Assembly: GCA_002837195.1 (NCBI GenBank)
Contig: KZ478060.1
Coordinates: 95,652 to 159,651, forward strand
Origin: Enterobacterales bacterium CwR94
GTDB lineage: Bacteria > Pseudomonadota > Gammaproteobacteria > Enterobacterales > Enterobacteriaceae
DNA length: 64,000 nt
Reading direction: 5' to 3'
The position numbers and the translations under genes were made by a program. Of the stretch, positions 9,573-19,526 are shown one piece after another. The notes below the pieces were generated by a model. It was not told the origin of the DNA and made no database searches. It saw only the letters and a program-made list of their open reading frames with translations. Positions within the stretch are counted from its first letter, which is position 1; every line of letters begins with the position of its first letter.

Positions 9573-11909
9573 ATGAAACAGATCCGTTTACTGGCCCAGT
9601 ATTATGTTGATTTAATGGTGAAACTGGGGCTGGTCCGTTTTTCACTGCTGCTGGCCTCTGCGCTGGTGGTGTTAGCGATGGTTGTGCAGATGGCCGTGAC
9701 CATGTTGTTGCGCGGCCATGTTGAAAGCATCGATGTTGTTCGCTCGGTGTTTTTCGGCTTACTGATCACCCCCTGGGCAGTCTATTTTCTGTCAGTGGTG
9801 GTTGAGCAACTGGAAGAGTCACGCCAGCGTTTATCGCGGTTGGTTGCCAAGCTGGAAGAGATGCGCCATCGCGATTTGGAACTGAATGAGCAATTACAAG
9901 GCAACATTGCCCAGCTTAATCAGGAAATCACCGATCGTATCAACGCAGAGCAAGCCCGCTCGCAGGCCATGGAAAAACTCACCGATGAGATGGCGCGCCG
10001 TGAGCAGGCTCAAATCGAGCTGGAACAGCAATCCTCTTTCCTGCGTTCCTTTTTAGACGCCTCTCCCGACCTGGTTTTCTATCGGAACATAGACCAGCAG
10101 TTCTCCGGTTGTAACCGGGCGATGGAACTGCTGACGGGCAAAAGCGAAAAACAGCTAGTGGGTCTGACGCCCAATGATGTGTATGACAATGATGCGGCGA
10201 CGAAAGTCTTGGAAACGGATGAGAAAGTGTTTCGGCACAATGTCTCGCTCACCTACGAGCAATGGCTGCAATATCCTGACGGGCGCAAGGCCTGTTTTGA
10301 AATCCGCAAGGTGCCGTATTACGACCGCATCGGCAAACGCAATGGGCTGATGGGCTTTGGACGCGATATTACCGAGCGTAAGCGCTATCAGGATGCGTTA
10401 GAGAACGCCAGTCGGGAGAAAACCACCTTTATCTCAACCATCAGCCATGAACTGCGGACACCGCTCAATGGCATCGTGGGCTTGAGCCGCATTTTGTTGG
10501 ATACCGAGCTCAACGCCGAGCAGCAGAAATACCTGAAAACGATTCATGTCTCGGCCATCACATTGGGCAACATCTTTAATGATGTTATCGAGATGGACAA
10601 AATAGAGCGCCGTAAAGTCCAGTTGTATAATCAACCCATCGATTTCACGGGCTTTTTAGCCGATCTTGAAAACCTCTCAGGTCTGTTAGCCCAGCCCAAA
10701 GGACTGCGCTTTGTGCTGGATGCAGAGCCGCCGATGCCGCATACCCTGATTGCGGATGGTACGCGTTTACGGCAGATCCTGTGGAATCTGATTAGCAACG
10801 CCGTGAAATTTACCCGTGAAGGCAAAATTGAAGTGCGTGTGCGCTGGCATCAGGAACAGCTGCGTTTTGAAGTGGAAGATTCCGGTATGGGGATCCCACT
10901 GGACGAGCAGGACAAGATTTTTGCGATGTATTACCAGGTTAAAGATCAGCACGGGGGGAAACCTGCGACCGGTACCGGCATTGGGCTCGCCGTTTCTCGC
11001 CGGCTTGCACAAAGTATGGGTGGAGACATTGCTGTTCATAGCCAACCGGGCGAGGGCGCCTGTTTTGTGCTGACGCTGCAGGCGCCCGCTGTCGACCAAC
11101 CTGATGAAGCGGTAGCGGAAGAAGAACAGATGCCTCTGCCTGCGCTGCATGTCTTGCTGGTGGAAGACATCGAACTGAACGTGGTGGTTGCACGCTCGGT
11201 ACTGGAGAAGTTGGGCAGCAGTGTGGATGTGGCGATGACCGGCCAGGAAGCGCTGGCGATGTATACCCCTGATGAATACGACCTGGTGCTGCTGGATATC
11301 CAACTGCCGGATATGACAGGGCTGGATGTGGCGCGTGAGCTGCGCAAGTGCTATCACGCCTCGCAGTTGCCGCCTTTGGTGGCGTTAACGGCCAACGTGT
11401 TGAAAGACAAAAAAGAGTATCTGGATGCCGGGATGGACGATGTCCTGAGCAAGCCACTCGCCGTTCCCGCTTTAACAGCGGTCATTAAAAAGTTCTGGGA
11501 TCGCCCGGTGACCGAGGAAGATCCACAGGATGCGCACGAGCAGCAAGAACAGCACCGTGCTTTGCTGGATATTGCCATGCTGGAGCAATACATCGAATTA
11601 GTTGGACCAGAGTTAATTGAACAAAGCCTGGCGATGTTCGAGAAAATGATGCCAGATTATTTGGCGGTTCTGGATTCCAACATGATGGCGCGTGACCAAA
11701 AAGGCATCGCTGAAGAGGGCCATAAAATAAAAGGGGCTGCCGGTTCGGTGGGCTTATTACGGTTACAACAATTAGCAAAACAGATTCAGAGCCCAGAGCT
11801 CCCCGCATGGTGGGATAACGTGCAGGAATGGATTGAAGAGCTAAAACGTGACTGGAGACAGGACGTTAGTGTCTTACGAATCTGGGTTCAGGACGCCAGA
11901 AAAAAATGA
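9573..11909 (+). CDS. arcB: aerobic respiration control sensor kinase ArcB
   Basis: The 778-residue protein has the length of E. coli ArcB. Order: two N-terminal membrane helices (about 22-77) with a very short periplasmic turn, coiled coil, PAS domain (about 155-280), histidine kinase core with His292 in STISHELRTP, ATP-binding domain, receiver domain with Asp575 in LLDIQLPD, and HPt domain with His717 in EEGHKIKGAAGS. The phosphorelay ends on ArcA and represses aerobic genes when quinones are reduced. I use the ATG at 9573 (SD GATGAGG) because it gives the family's MKQIRLLAQYYVDL start; the frame is open to 9474 upstream. Confidence 0.98.
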   Translation: MKQIRLLAQYYVDLMVKLGLVRFSLLLASALVVLAMVVQMAVTMLLRGHVESIDVVRSVFFGLLITPWAVYFLSVVVEQLEESRQRLSRLVAKLEEMRHRDLELNEQLQGNIAQLNQEITDRINAEQARSQAMEKLTDEMARREQAQIELEQQSSFLRSFLDASPDLVFYRNIDQQFSGCNRAMELLTGKSEKQLVGLTPNDVYDNDAATKVLETDEKVFRHNVSLTYEQWLQYPDGRKACFEIRKVPYYDRIGKRNGLMGFGRDITERKRYQDALENASREKTTFISTISHELRTPLNGIVGLSRILLDTELNAEQQKYLKTIHVSAITLGNIFNDVIEMDKIERRKVQLYNQPIDFTGFLADLENLSGLLAQPKGLRFVLDAEPPMPHTLIADGTRLRQILWNLISNAVKFTREGKIEVRVRWHQEQLRFEVEDSGMGIPLDEQDKIFAMYYQVKDQHGGKPATGTGIGLAVSRRLAQSMGGDIAVHSQPGEGACFVLTLQAPAVDQPDEAVAEEEQMPLPALHVLLVEDIELNVVVARSVLEKLGSSVDVAMTGQEALAMYTPDEYDLVLLDIQLPDMTGLDVARELRKCYHASQLPPLVALTANVLKDKKEYLDAGMDDVLSKPLAVPALTAVIKKFWDRPVTEEDPQDAHEQQEQHRALLDIAMLEQYIELVGPELIEQSLAMFEKMMPDYLAVLDSNMMARDQKGIAEEGHKIKGAAGSVGLLRLQQLAKQIQSPELPAWWDNVQEWIEELKRDWRQDVSVLRIWVQDARKK

Positions 11910-12015
11910 CCCCAGCTCAAGGCCGGGGTGCGCGAATACTGCGCCAACACCAGGGAAACGTTCTGTTCGCGCCTGAATAAATGTTATGGCTGGCCCGAAC
12001 ACGGTATTGGGTAAA
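11901..12015 (-). ncRNA. arcZ: ArcZ (RyhA/SraH) Hfq-binding small RNA
   Basis: Read on the minus strand, 11958-11943 gives TTTCCCTGGTGTTGGC, the conserved seed of ArcZ. It is followed by GCAGTATTCGCGCACCCC and a G/C hairpin ending in TTTTTT at 11906-11901. These match the 3' processed part of E. coli ArcZ almost base for base. ArcZ activates rpoS translation and represses several mRNAs; ArcA represses it, and it feeds back on arcB mRNA. Its terminator overlaps the arcB stop codon (11907-11909) on the opposite strand. The 5' end is set from the E. coli length (about 120 nt) and is approximate. Confidence 0.9.
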
Positions 12016-12140
12016 GCTAAAATATACGATAGCAAATCCTGGTACTGCTGCGACAAGATTCATTAAAATGTGTGATGCAGAGCAGTCTTTGGTTATAGGA
12101 AACATTAATTTGCCAACACAGTCAAGTAAGGAATGATTTT

Positions 12141-12800
12141 ATGAAACGTATTGGTGTTGTGCTGAGCGGTTGTGGCGTCTTCGATGGCAGTGAAATTCAA
12201 GAGGTTATCCTCACATTATTAGCCATTGAACAGGCTGGTGCGGAAGCGGTTTGCTTTGCGCCGGATATTGAGCAAGTGACTGTAATAAATCATATTAATG
12301 GTGAAGCGCAAACCGATGTTCGCCGTGTTTTAGTAGAGGCTGCGCGGCTGACGCGCGGTAACATCACATCCCTGGCCGATGCTGATGCCAATACGCTTGA
12401 TGCGTTAATCATTCCTGGTGGATTTGGTGCGGTACATCACCTGAGTGACTTTGCCCAGCAGAGAGAAAATTGTTCAGTCAATGAACAATTGCACCGCCTT
12501 TTCCAGGAAATTCATAAGCAATGCAAACCAATTGGATTAATGTGCATTGCCCCCGTTTTAGTACCGAAATTAGTCGCATCTGAAGACCCTGTTCGTATAA
12601 CGATTGGGAATGATCCCGATACGATTGAAATTGTTGAGGATATGGGAGCAGAACATGTGATTTGCCCGGTAGACGATATCGTGGTGGATGAAGCTCAGCG
12701 TATTGTCACCACGCCAGCCTGGATGGTAGCGACCCGTATCAGCGACGCCGCACGAGGTATTGATAAGCTGGTTCGTCGTGTGGTGGAAATGACGCTATGA
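12141..12800 (+). CDS. elbB: isoprenoid biosynthesis-associated glyoxalase ElbB
   Basis: The 219-residue protein belongs to the DJ-1/PfpI superfamily and matches E. coli ElbB (217 aa). Landmarks are [16 protein letters not shown] at the start, [12 protein letters not shown] in the middle, [12 protein letters not shown] with the nucleophile Cys of this family, and [11 protein letters not shown] weak glyoxalase III activity is reported for the family; its cellular role is unsettled. The gene is more A/T-rich and more diverged from E. coli than its neighbours. It overlaps mtgA by 4 bp (ATGA). Confidence 0.95.
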   Translation: MKRIGVVLSGCGVFDGSEIQEVILTLLAIEQAGAEAVCFAPDIEQVTVINHINGEAQTDVRRVLVEAARLTRGNITSLADADANTLDALIIPGGFGAVHHLSDFAQQRENCSVNEQLHRLFQEIHKQCKPIGLMCIAPVLVPKLVASEDPVRITIGNDPDTIEIVEDMGAEHVICPVDDIVVDEAQRIVTTPAWMVATRISDAARGIDKLVRRVVEMTL

Positions 12801-13519
12801 GCAAACGTAGCAAGAAAAGTCTTATGTTACGTTTGCGCAGTGTACTTATTCGTGCCACTGCGGCAATTGTGAGCCTGTGGGCTATCGGAATTATCGCATT
12901 TGCATTTATCCCGGTGCCTTTTTCCGCGGTGATGGCCGAGCGCCAAATCAGCGCGTGGTTCAGTGGTGATTTCGATTATGTTGCGCATTCTGACTGGGCT
13001 GGAATGGACGATATCTCACCGTGGATGGCGCTGGCGGTGATTGCCGCAGAAGACCAGAAGTTTCCCTCGCACTGGGGATTTGATGTGCAGGCCATCCAAA
13101 CGGTGCTGAGTGGGGAAGATGAACGCATGCGTGGGGCTTCCACCCTCTCACAGCAAACAGCCAAAAATGTCTTTCTGTGGGATGGACGAAGTTGGGTAAG
13201 GAAAGGATTAGAAGCGGGATTGACCGCGGGCATCGAGGTGGTCTGGACGAAGCGGCGTATCCTGACGGTCTATTTGAATGTGGCTGAGTTCGGCGACGGG
13301 ATTTTTGGTGTAGAAGCCGCTGCTCAACGCTATTTTAATAAACCAGCAAGCCGGTTGAGCATGTCGGAAGCGGCATTACTGGCCGCTGTATTGCCGAATC
13401 CAATGCGCTTTAAAGCCAATGCACCTTCCGCTTATGTACGCCAGCGTCAGCAATGGATCATGCGCCAGATGCGGCAATTAGGGGGAGAGGGGTTTCTCAG
13501 GCAGCATCACTTACTGTGA
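12797..13519 (+). CDS. mtgA: monofunctional biosynthetic peptidoglycan transglycosylase
   Basis: The 240-residue protein has a cytoplasmic basic start, one membrane helix (about 18-38) and a GT51 glycosyltransferase domain. Catalytic-site motifs visible are [14 protein letters not shown] (first catalytic Glu), [15 protein letters not shown], and [20 protein letters not shown]. It polymerises lipid II into glycan strands and, unlike PBP1A/B, has no transpeptidase domain. Start and elbB stop overlap as ATGA, so the two genes are translationally coupled. Confidence 0.97.
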   Translation: MSKRSKKSLMLRLRSVLIRATAAIVSLWAIGIIAFAFIPVPFSAVMAERQISAWFSGDFDYVAHSDWAGMDDISPWMALAVIAAEDQKFPSHWGFDVQAIQTVLSGEDERMRGASTLSQQTAKNVFLWDGRSWVRKGLEAGLTAGIEVVWTKRRILTVYLNVAEFGDGIFGVEAAAQRYFNKPASRLSMSEAALLAAVLPNPMRFKANAPSAYVRQRQQWIMRQMRQLGGEGFLRQHHLL

Positions 13520-13525
13520 TGGGGA

Positions 13526-13553
13526 TTCGACGAGGCGCTTATTCCTCGTCGAA
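13526..13553. terminator. hairpin at the convergent mtgA/ptsO ends
   Basis: A perfect 10-bp inverted repeat, TTCGACGAGG and CCTCGTCGAA with an 8-base loop, lies 7 bp after the mtgA stop and runs into the last codons of ptsO. It has no T-run, so it is a possible RNA 3'-end stabiliser or weak terminator and not a classical one. Confidence 0.4.
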
Positions 13554-13811
13554 ACCGGCTGCAAACAGGTCAATAACGGCAGTAAGGGCTTCTGTTTCTT
13601 GTGGCCCTGTCGCTTCAATCTCAATTTGTCCGCCTTGCGCCGAATCCAGCATCAGCAGTGCGATGACGCTACTGGCTTCTGCTTCGGTACCCGCTTCGTT
13701 ACGCAATAACACTTCGGCATCAAAACTTTGTACTAACTCGAAAAGTTTCATTGCTGGGCGCGCATGCATCCCCAGTTTATTGGTAATTTCAACAGTTTGC
13801 TTAACGGTCAT
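13539..13811 (-). CDS. ptsO: nitrogen-PTS phosphocarrier protein NPr
   Basis: The 90-residue HPr-like protein has the phosphorylated histidine at position 16 (KLGMHARPA). NPr carries phosphate from EI-Ntr (PtsP) to EIIA-Ntr (PtsN). It is the last gene of the rpoN-hpf-ptsN-rapZ-ptsO cluster and overlaps rapZ by 4 bp. Confidence 0.97.
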   Translation of the reverse strand: MTVKQTVEITNKLGMHARPAMKLFELVQSFDAEVLLRNEAGTEAEASSVIALLMLDSAQGGQIEIEATGPQETEALTAVIDLFAAGFDEE

Positions 13812-14662
13812 GATTTGCGTTTTTCCAGCGTCCGATGGCGAGACTGGACATTTTTGCCGCGGGAACGAAAGTAGTCTGCCAGTTGTTCTGCAATATACAC
13901 TGAGCGGTGTTTGCCACCGGTACAGCCAATCGCCACTGTCAGATAACTGCGGTTATTGGTTTCCAGCATCGGAAGCCACAATTCAAGATAGCTGCGCGTC
14001 TGATAGATAAAATTGTGTACTTCAGTGTGGCGATCCAAAAAGGCGGCAACGGGACGATCTAAACCGGTCATCGGGCGTAATTTGGGATCCCAGTGCGGAT
14101 TGGGAAGAAAGCGCACGTCAAAGACGTAATCGGCATCGATAGGAATACCGTGTTTAAAACCGAATGACTCAAAAACCATGGTGAGTTCACGTTCGCGCTT
14201 ACCCAGCAAACGCGTACGCAGCATTTCAGCCAGTTCGTGCACAGACATTTCAGAGGTATCCACGATCAAATCGGCCCGCGATCGCAGCGGTTCCAACAGA
14301 TCGTTTTCTTCATCAATGGCACTTTCGAGCGATAAATTTTTACTGGAAAGAGGGTGCAAACGGCGCGTGTCGCTGTAGCGGCGAATCAAGGTATTGCGAT
14401 CGGCATCCAGAAACAATAATTGAGGAGAAAAGCTGCCAGGCAGATTGGTCAGTGCGGTTTCCAGCACTTCAGGCGTTTCAGGCATATTACGCACGTCAAT
14501 ACTGACGGCGGCAGAGATCTGGCGTTCAACCAGAGAGTTCGCTAACTCGGGCAACAATTCAACGGGCAAGTTATCGACACAGTAGAAGCCCATGTCCTCT
14601 AATGCGCGCAGTGCCACTGATTTACCTGAACCTGAACGACCGCTGACAATCATCAGCACCAT
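13808..14662 (-). CDS. rapZ: RNase adapter protein RapZ
   Basis: The 284-residue protein has a P-loop near its start (SGRSGSGKS), a Walker-B-like region, and the conserved C-terminal domain with [16 protein letters not shown]. RapZ binds the sRNAs GlmZ and GlmY and presents GlmZ to RNase E, so it tunes glmS expression and amino-sugar supply for the cell wall. The C-terminal tail RTLEKRKS is basic, as expected for RNA binding. It overlaps ptsO by 4 bp and follows ptsN by 36 bp. Confidence 0.98.
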   Translation of the reverse strand: MVLMIVSGRSGSGKSVALRALEDMGFYCVDNLPVELLPELANSLVERQISAAVSIDVRNMPETPEVLETALTNLPGSFSPQLLFLDADRNTLIRRYSDTRRLHPLSSKNLSLESAIDEENDLLEPLRSRADLIVDTSEMSVHELAEMLRTRLLGKRERELTMVFESFGFKHGIPIDADYVFDVRFLPNPHWDPKLRPMTGLDRPVAAFLDRHTEVHNFIYQTRSYLELWLPMLETNNRSYLTVAIGCTGGKHRSVYIAEQLADYFRSRGKNVQSRHRTLEKRKS

Positions 14663-14698
14663 CTCATTCTCTCCTGCATAGTGGATGACGCGAGTGAC

Positions 14699-15184
14699 TT
14701 AGTGTCCTTCTTCCTGACTCGCGGTGATGATTTCATACAGTTCTGCGTCGCTGCGCGCACTGCGTAAGCGACGGCAAACGCTTTTATCTGCCAAACGTTT
14801 GGCGACCAGCGATAAGGTATGCAAGTGGGTCTTGCATTGGTCTGCTGGCACCAGTAACGCAAACAGTAGATCAACCGGTTGATTATCGATCGCATCAAAG
14901 GCGATCGGTTGCTCAAGATGAATAAACACCCCAACCGCACGCAGCGTGTCTTCTTCCAGCTTCCCGTGCGGAATGGCAATACCGTTGCCGATGCCGGTGC
15001 TGCCCATTTTTTCCCGTGTCAGTAAGGCTTCAAAAATCGTCTGATAAGGCAAGTTCAGCGATGTTGCCGCCAGTTCGCTGATAATTTCCAGCGCCCGTTT
15101 TTTACTCTGACAGTGCACATTACTTCGTGTGCATTCGAGACTGAGCACCGTGTTCAGTTCCAGTGTTAGGTCATTATTCATCAT
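14699..15184 (-). CDS. ptsN: nitrogen-PTS enzyme IIA (EIIA-Ntr)
   Basis: The 161-residue protein matches PtsN, with the phosphorylated His73 in GIAIPHGKLEEDTLRAVGVF. It is the terminal acceptor of the PTS-Ntr relay and regulates K+ uptake (TrkA, KdpD) and other targets by its phosphorylation state. Two tandem ATG codons (15184 and 15181) could serve as start; the first is used. The 142-bp gap to hpf upstream contains two dyads. Confidence 0.97.
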   Translation of the reverse strand: MMNNDLTLELNTVLSLECTRSNVHCQSKKRALEIISELAATSLNLPYQTIFEALLTREKMGSTGIGNGIAIPHGKLEEDTLRAVGVFIHLEQPIAFDAIDNQPVDLLFALLVPADQCKTHLHTLSLVAKRLADKSVCRRLRSARSDAELYEIITASQEEGH

Positions 15185-15250
15185 GGTATCACTTGGTTCT
15201 ATACATCAATTTCCGGTATTGCGTGCGCCAGTAGCCTGTCACGCAAAGCG

Positions 15251-15294
15251 GTTGCATCATGCAACGATCCCAAGCCCGGTTTTGTTAACCGGGC
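15251..15294. repeat. two perfect dyads in the hpf-ptsN gap
   Basis: GTTGCAT-c-ATGCAAC (15251-15265) has 7-bp arms around one base. GCCCGGTT-ttgtt-AACCGGGC (15274-15294) has 8-bp arms with a 5-base loop. In the minus-strand transcript both fold into hairpins between hpf and ptsN, without a U-tract. A role in mRNA processing or partial termination is possible. Confidence 0.5.
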
Positions 15295-15326
15295 GTGGGT
15301 GACGCAGAGTTACAGCGTCGGTGAAT

Positions 15327-15617
15327 TTAGTGTTGCTTCATTTTCTCTTTGTGTTTCTTCAATTGCTTCGCCAATTTATCAATCAGGCCATCAATTGCCG
15401 CGTACATATCTTTTTGTTCGGCTGAAGAAGCATGCAGCTCACCCCCATTAACGTGCAGTGTGGCATCCGCCACATGATTCACCTTTTCCACGTTAAGTAC
15501 AATGTAAACCTGGTTTATATGCTCAAAGTAGTGCTCAAGCTTGGCAAATTTTTCATTCAAATAGCCACGCATTGCGTCAGTGACTTCAACCGTTTTTCCA
15601 GTAATGTTTAGCTGCAT
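15327..15617 (-). CDS. hpf: ribosome hibernation promoting factor
   Basis: The 96-residue protein is the short form of HPF, starting MQLNITGKTVEVTDAMRGYL, with the basic end KHKEKMKQH. It binds in the mRNA/tRNA channel of the 30S subunit and, with RMF, makes 100S ribosomes in stationary phase. It is separated from rpoN by 22 bp and belongs to the rpoN transcription unit. Confidence 0.97.
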   Translation of the reverse strand: MQLNITGKTVEVTDAMRGYLNEKFAKLEHYFEHINQVYIVLNVEKVNHVADATLHVNGGELHASSAEQKDMYAAIDGLIDKLAKQLKKHKEKMKQH

Positions 15618-15639
15618 ATTCGCTTCCTTATCAGTTCTG

Positions 15640-17073
15640 TCATACCAATTGTTTACGCTGGTTTGACGGCGGGATGGACAACGATTCGCGGTACTTTGCG
15701 ACGGTGCGTCTTGCGACGATGATGCCTTGTTCAGATAGCATAGTCGTTAACTTACTGTCACTCAGGGGTTTGGCGGGATTTTCCGCCGAGATAAGTTTCT
15801 TCACCAATGCACGGATTGCTGTGGAAGAGGCTTCGCCGCCGCTCTCCGTATTGACGTGACTGGAAAAGAAATACTTCAGCTCAAAAATGCCACGTGGACT
15901 GTGCAGATACTTTTGCGTGGTCACACGGGAAATGGTGGATTCGTGCATCTCCACGGCGCTGGCGATATCGGCCAGCACCATCGGACGCATATGCTCTTCA
16001 CCTTGTTCAAAAAATGCCTGCTGCTGTTCCACAATACAACGAGAAACTTTCAATAACGTATCATTACGACTTTCGAGGCTTTTGATTAGCCACTTGGCTT
16101 CCTGCAAGTTACTGCGGATGAATTGTGTGTCGCTTTCGTTGCGTGAAGAGCTTCCCAGCGCAGCATAATGTTGATTGATTTTCAAACGTGGCACACTGTC
16201 GGCATTCAATTCTACGGTCCAGAGCGCGCCACTTTTACGTACCAGCACATCGGGGATCACGTATTCCGGTTCACTGGTATTGATCGACTGTCCAGGGCGA
16301 GGATCCAGAGACTGAATCAGCGCCATTGCGTCCTTTAAAACATCTTCTTTCAGGCGCGTTACGCGCATCAGGCTGCGGAAGTCATGATTGGCCAGCAGAT
16401 CTAAATGTTCGCTGACGATCAAACGCGCTTCTGTCAGCATCGGTGTGGTCACCGCAAACTGGGAGAGCTGCACCAGCAAGCAGTCGCGAAGATCGCGCGC
16501 GCAGACACCCACCGGATCAAAACGTTGTACACGTTTTAGTACCGCTTCTACCTCATCCAACGCAATCTCATCGTTGCCGATGCTTTCCAGGATGTCTTCA
16601 AGTGGGATCGTCAGATAGCCAGTTTCATCAACGGCATCGACAATGGAGGTGGCAATCGCGCGGTCAGTGTCGGTAAAAGGGGTGAGCTCGACTTGCCACA
16701 TCAGGAAATCCTGCAAGGATTGCGTGGTTTCACCCTGATAGATGGGCAATTCGTCGTCGTGGTAGTCGGTCGCTGTGCCGGAGGGCGTTCCCGCGGTGTA
16801 GATTTCATCCCAACTGGCATCAAGCGGCAGTTCGTCAGGCATCTCCTTCTGTTCTAGCGCTTCTCGCGTGTCTAAAACGTCCGTTTCTTGGCTGTCACGA
16901 CTCTCAATTTCGTCATGCAGTTCCGTTTGCTCCAGCAAAGGGTTGCTGTCCAGCGCCTGCTGAATTTCCTGTTGCAATTCAAGCGTGGAAAGCTGCAACA
17001 GGCGAATGGCTTGTTGCAGTTGGGGTGTCATAGCGAGCTGTTGGCTCAGCCTGAGTTGCAAACCTTGCTTCAT
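15640..17073 (-). CDS. rpoN: RNA polymerase sigma-54 factor
   Basis: The 477-residue protein has the same length as E. coli RpoN. The Gln/Leu-rich activator-interacting region I ([20 protein letters not shown], 1-20, continuing to about 50) is followed by the acidic region II, the core-binding domain, a helix-turn-helix, and the RpoN box [10 protein letters not shown] near residue 455, which reads the -24 element. It serves nitrogen-regulated promoters; the candidate sigma54 element at 9198 may be one. It sits directly downstream of lptB, 48 bp away. Confidence 0.98.
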   Translation of the reverse strand: MKQGLQLRLSQQLAMTPQLQQAIRLLQLSTLELQQEIQQALDSNPLLEQTELHDEIESRDSQETDVLDTREALEQKEMPDELPLDASWDEIYTAGTPSGTATDYHDDELPIYQGETTQSLQDFLMWQVELTPFTDTDRAIATSIVDAVDETGYLTIPLEDILESIGNDEIALDEVEAVLKRVQRFDPVGVCARDLRDCLLVQLSQFAVTTPMLTEARLIVSEHLDLLANHDFRSLMRVTRLKEDVLKDAMALIQSLDPRPGQSINTSEPEYVIPDVLVRKSGALWTVELNADSVPRLKINQHYAALGSSSRNESDTQFIRSNLQEAKWLIKSLESRNDTLLKVSRCIVEQQQAFFEQGEEHMRPMVLADIASAVEMHESTISRVTTQKYLHSPRGIFELKYFFSSHVNTESGGEASSTAIRALVKKLISAENPAKPLSDSKLTTMLSEQGIIVARRTVAKYRESLSIPPSNQRKQLV

Positions 17074-17121
17074 ATTCAGAGTACAACATCCTCTTGTGAC
17101 ACGGGTATCTCAAACACCATA

Positions 17122-17847
17122 TCAGAGTCTGAACTCTTCGCCCAAGTAAACTCGTTTAACTTGTTCATCTGCCAGGATTTCTTCTGGCGAACCGTGAGCG
17201 ATCAGGTTCCCCTGACTGACGATATAAGCCCGTTCACATACCGCCAGCGTTTCACGGACATTGTGATCGGTAATCAGTACACCCAGGCCGCTGTCACGCA
17301 GATGTTCAATGATCTTTTTAATGTCGATGACCGAAATGGGGTCAACACCGGCAAATGGCTCATCCAACAGAATGAATTTGGGGTTCGCCGCCAGCGCACG
17401 GGCAATTTCCACACGACGGCGTTCACCGCCGGACAGGGCTTGTCCCATGCTGTCGCGCAGATGGGAGATATGAAACTCTTCCATCAGTTCATTCGCACGA
17501 TCTTCACGTTGTTCGGTAGAGAGATCGTCACGAATTTGTAGCACGGCCATCAGGTTGTCGTAGACGCTCAAACGACGAAAGATTGAGGCTTCCTGCGGAA
17601 GGTAACCAATCCCGCGGCGCGCGCGCGCATGCAGAGGCAGGATACTGATATCTTCATCGTCGATGACGATACGTCCGGCATCGCGTGGGACAATACCCAC
17701 CACCATATAAAAGGTGGTGGTTTTACCGGCACCGTTGGGGCCGAGCAGGCCGACGATTTCACCTGATTTTACTTCCAGGCTGACATCTTCGACAACGCGA
17801 CGGCCTTTGTAGGCCTTCGCCAGGTTTTCAGCAATTAAAGTAGCCAT
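17122..17847 (-). CDS. lptB: LPS export ABC transporter ATP-binding protein
   Basis: The 241-residue ATPase shows Walker A (GPNGAGKTT, about 36-44), the signature [15 protein letters not shown], Walker B ([13 protein letters not shown]) and the H-loop (LITDHNVRE). It powers the LptB2FG transporter that pulls LPS from the inner membrane and pushes it along LptC-LptA to the outer membrane. It follows lptA by 5 bp. Confidence 0.98.
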   Translation of the reverse strand: MATLIAENLAKAYKGRRVVEDVSLEVKSGEIVGLLGPNGAGKTTTFYMVVGIVPRDAGRIVIDDEDISILPLHARARRGIGYLPQEASIFRRLSVYDNLMAVLQIRDDLSTEQREDRANELMEEFHISHLRDSMGQALSGGERRRVEIARALAANPKFILLDEPFAGVDPISVIDIKKIIEHLRDSGLGVLITDHNVRETLAVCERAYIVSQGNLIAHGSPEEILADEQVKRVYLGEEFRL

Positions 17848-17852
17848 TCGAA

Positions 17853-18401
17853 TTAGTTACTCTTTTTCTGTCCGGTGTTGCCTTTGTCTTGCAACTGCGA
17901 AGGCACCAGAATGGTGGTGACGCGCTTACCACTGTTGTTGCTGAAGGCTTGCATCTTCTGCTCTTTCACCAGGTAGGTAATACGATCGCCTTTGACGTTG
18001 CTGTCCAACTGCTCCAGATAGGCTTCACCCGTCAGCTCAACAAAGTCTTTTGCCAGTTCATAATGCATTTTCTGCGCATGGCCTTGAACCGGCTTGCCGT
18101 TGTCTTGCATCTGATAGAACGTAGCAGGGGCGCCGTAAGCATCAATAATGGTCTTATTGCTGTCTCCACCAGGGCGATTCACCACCACTTTATCCGCAGT
18201 GATTTTAATCGAACCCTGAGTAATGATGACGTTACCTGTGAATGTCGCCACGTTACCATTCATATCTAATGCCTGGTTTTGTGACGTGACGCTAACGGGC
18301 TTTTCTGAATCCCCTGTGAGTGCGAAAGCAGGCAGGGCGGCAGCGAACAGTACGCTGGCCAGAAAGACATTAAGGCTGTTTTTGTTCATTTTGAATTTCA
18401 T
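17853..18401 (-). CDS. lptA: periplasmic LPS-bridging protein LptA
   Basis: I place the start at 18401 ([20 protein letters not shown]), which gives 182 residues and the family's N-terminus; an upstream in-frame start at 18422 adds only seven residues. The signal peptide probably ends at LPAFA. The mature part is the OstA-like beta-jellyroll ([20 protein letters not shown]), which oligomerises to form the bridge that carries LPS across the periplasm. The start lies inside the end of lptC (32 nt overlap), so the genes are coupled. Confidence 0.97.
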   Translation of the reverse strand: MKFKMNKNSLNVFLASVLFAAALPAFALTGDSEKPVSVTSQNQALDMNGNVATFTGNVIITQGSIKITADKVVVNRPGGDSNKTIIDAYGAPATFYQMQDNGKPVQGHAQKMHYELAKDFVELTGEAYLEQLDSNVKGDRITYLVKEQKMQAFSNNSGKRVTTILVPSQLQDKGNTGQKKSN

Positions 18402-18948
18402 ATGAGGTTTGCACCTTCTCAATCAGCTCGGCGGTTTTCTTACGTAAATTGCCACGCATTTTCATGCCTGTTGCATTGAAGCTGGTACCAGACAGTTTAA
18501 CCTGGTCATCAGACGTCACGTCCTGCGTGATCAGGTTCACTTGCGCATTATCGGTTTGGATCCGCCGAAGCTGAGCATCCTGCGTTAAGGCGTTAACTTC
18601 TACGTGCCCGTATAGGTAAAGCATGCGGTCTTTGGTCAGTTTCGCTTTGTCTGCACGCACTGACCAGGTGGCGATTTTGTTCTCGTCATACGTCGTCATC
18701 ACTGGGCGGGTAAACCAGCTCAGCTCTTCTTCCGAAAAATACTCAACTTTATCGGCAACCAATTTATAGTTTAACGCACCCTGCGGGTTATAAACCACGG
18801 TTTGGGCCTGGTCACTGATATAGGTGGGCTCACCGTCCTGCGGTGTATTCGAGCTGGCACTATCATCTTCACTGGTGAGGTTTAATCCCACCAAAATCAC
18901 GGCAATAATGGCCAGAATCAGGGTTATCCAACGCCTGGTTTTACTCAT
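18370..18948 (-). CDS. lptC: LPS export protein LptC
   Basis: The 192-residue bitopic inner-membrane protein has a single N-terminal helix (WITLILAIIAVILVGLNL, about 7-24) and a periplasmic jellyroll domain. It receives LPS from LptB2FG and hands it to LptA. It overlaps kdsC by 4 bp upstream and lptA by 32 bp downstream. Confidence 0.97.
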   Translation of the reverse strand: MSKTRRWITLILAIIAVILVGLNLTSEDDSASSNTPQDGEPTYISDQAQTVVYNPQGALNYKLVADKVEYFSEEELSWFTRPVMTTYDENKIATWSVRADKAKLTKDRMLYLYGHVEVNALTQDAQLRRIQTDNAQVNLITQDVTSDDQVKLSGTSFNATGMKMRGNLRKKTAELIEKVQTSYEIQNEQKQP

Positions 18949-19514
18949 ACTGACTGCCCTTTGGCATCCTCAAATTTGTCTTGCGCGATCAGAATCAAAT
19001 CGCAAATTTCTCTCACTGCGCCTCGGCCACCAGGGATTTGCGTGACGTAATCAGCACGGGTTAATAGCAGCGGATGGGCATCGGCGACCGCCACACTGAG
19101 ACCAATCTGTGCCATCACAGGCCAGTCGATTAAATCATCACCGATATAAGCTACTTGTTCGGGCGTAACTGACAGTTTATCCAGAAGTTCGCGGAAGGCC
19201 AAAACCTTATCTGACTGGCCCTGGTAAAGATGCGTAATGCCCAACGTCTGGCAGCGATCTTCCAGCAGCTTGGCTTTGCGTCCGGTGATGATAGCGACTT
19301 CTACGTCATTGGTCAGCAAACAACGGATGCCATAGCCATCACGAACGTTAAACGCTTTGAGCTCTTCCCCGCTGTTTCCCATATAAATCAGGCCATCTGA
19401 CATTACGCCATCGACATCACAAATCAGCAGGCGGATGGCGGCTGCTTTTTGCATCAGGGCGGTCGCTACGGGGCCGTAACAGGTATCTTGCATGGTCTGT
19501 GTATGATCTTTCAT
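18945..19514 (-). CDS. kdsC: 3-deoxy-D-manno-octulosonate 8-phosphate phosphatase
   Basis: The 189-residue protein is a C0-type HAD phosphatase with the nucleophile motif LLICDVDGVMSDG, IITGRKAKLLEDRC, and the C-terminal YIGDDLIDWPVM Mg-binding motif. It converts Kdo-8-phosphate to Kdo for the LPS inner core. It sits between kdsD, which makes the arabinose-5-phosphate precursor, and lptC, so synthesis and export genes are together. A second in-frame ATG at 19493 is possible; the first has a GGAA-type SD. Confidence 0.97.
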   Translation of the reverse strand: MKDHTQTMQDTCYGPVATALMQKAAAIRLLICDVDGVMSDGLIYMGNSGEELKAFNVRDGYGIRCLLTNDVEVAIITGRKAKLLEDRCQTLGITHLYQGQSDKVLAFRELLDKLSVTPEQVAYIGDDLIDWPVMAQIGLSVAVADAHPLLLTRADYVTQIPGGRGAVREICDLILIAQDKFEDAKGQSV

Positions 19515-19526
19515 GATTCTTTTCCG

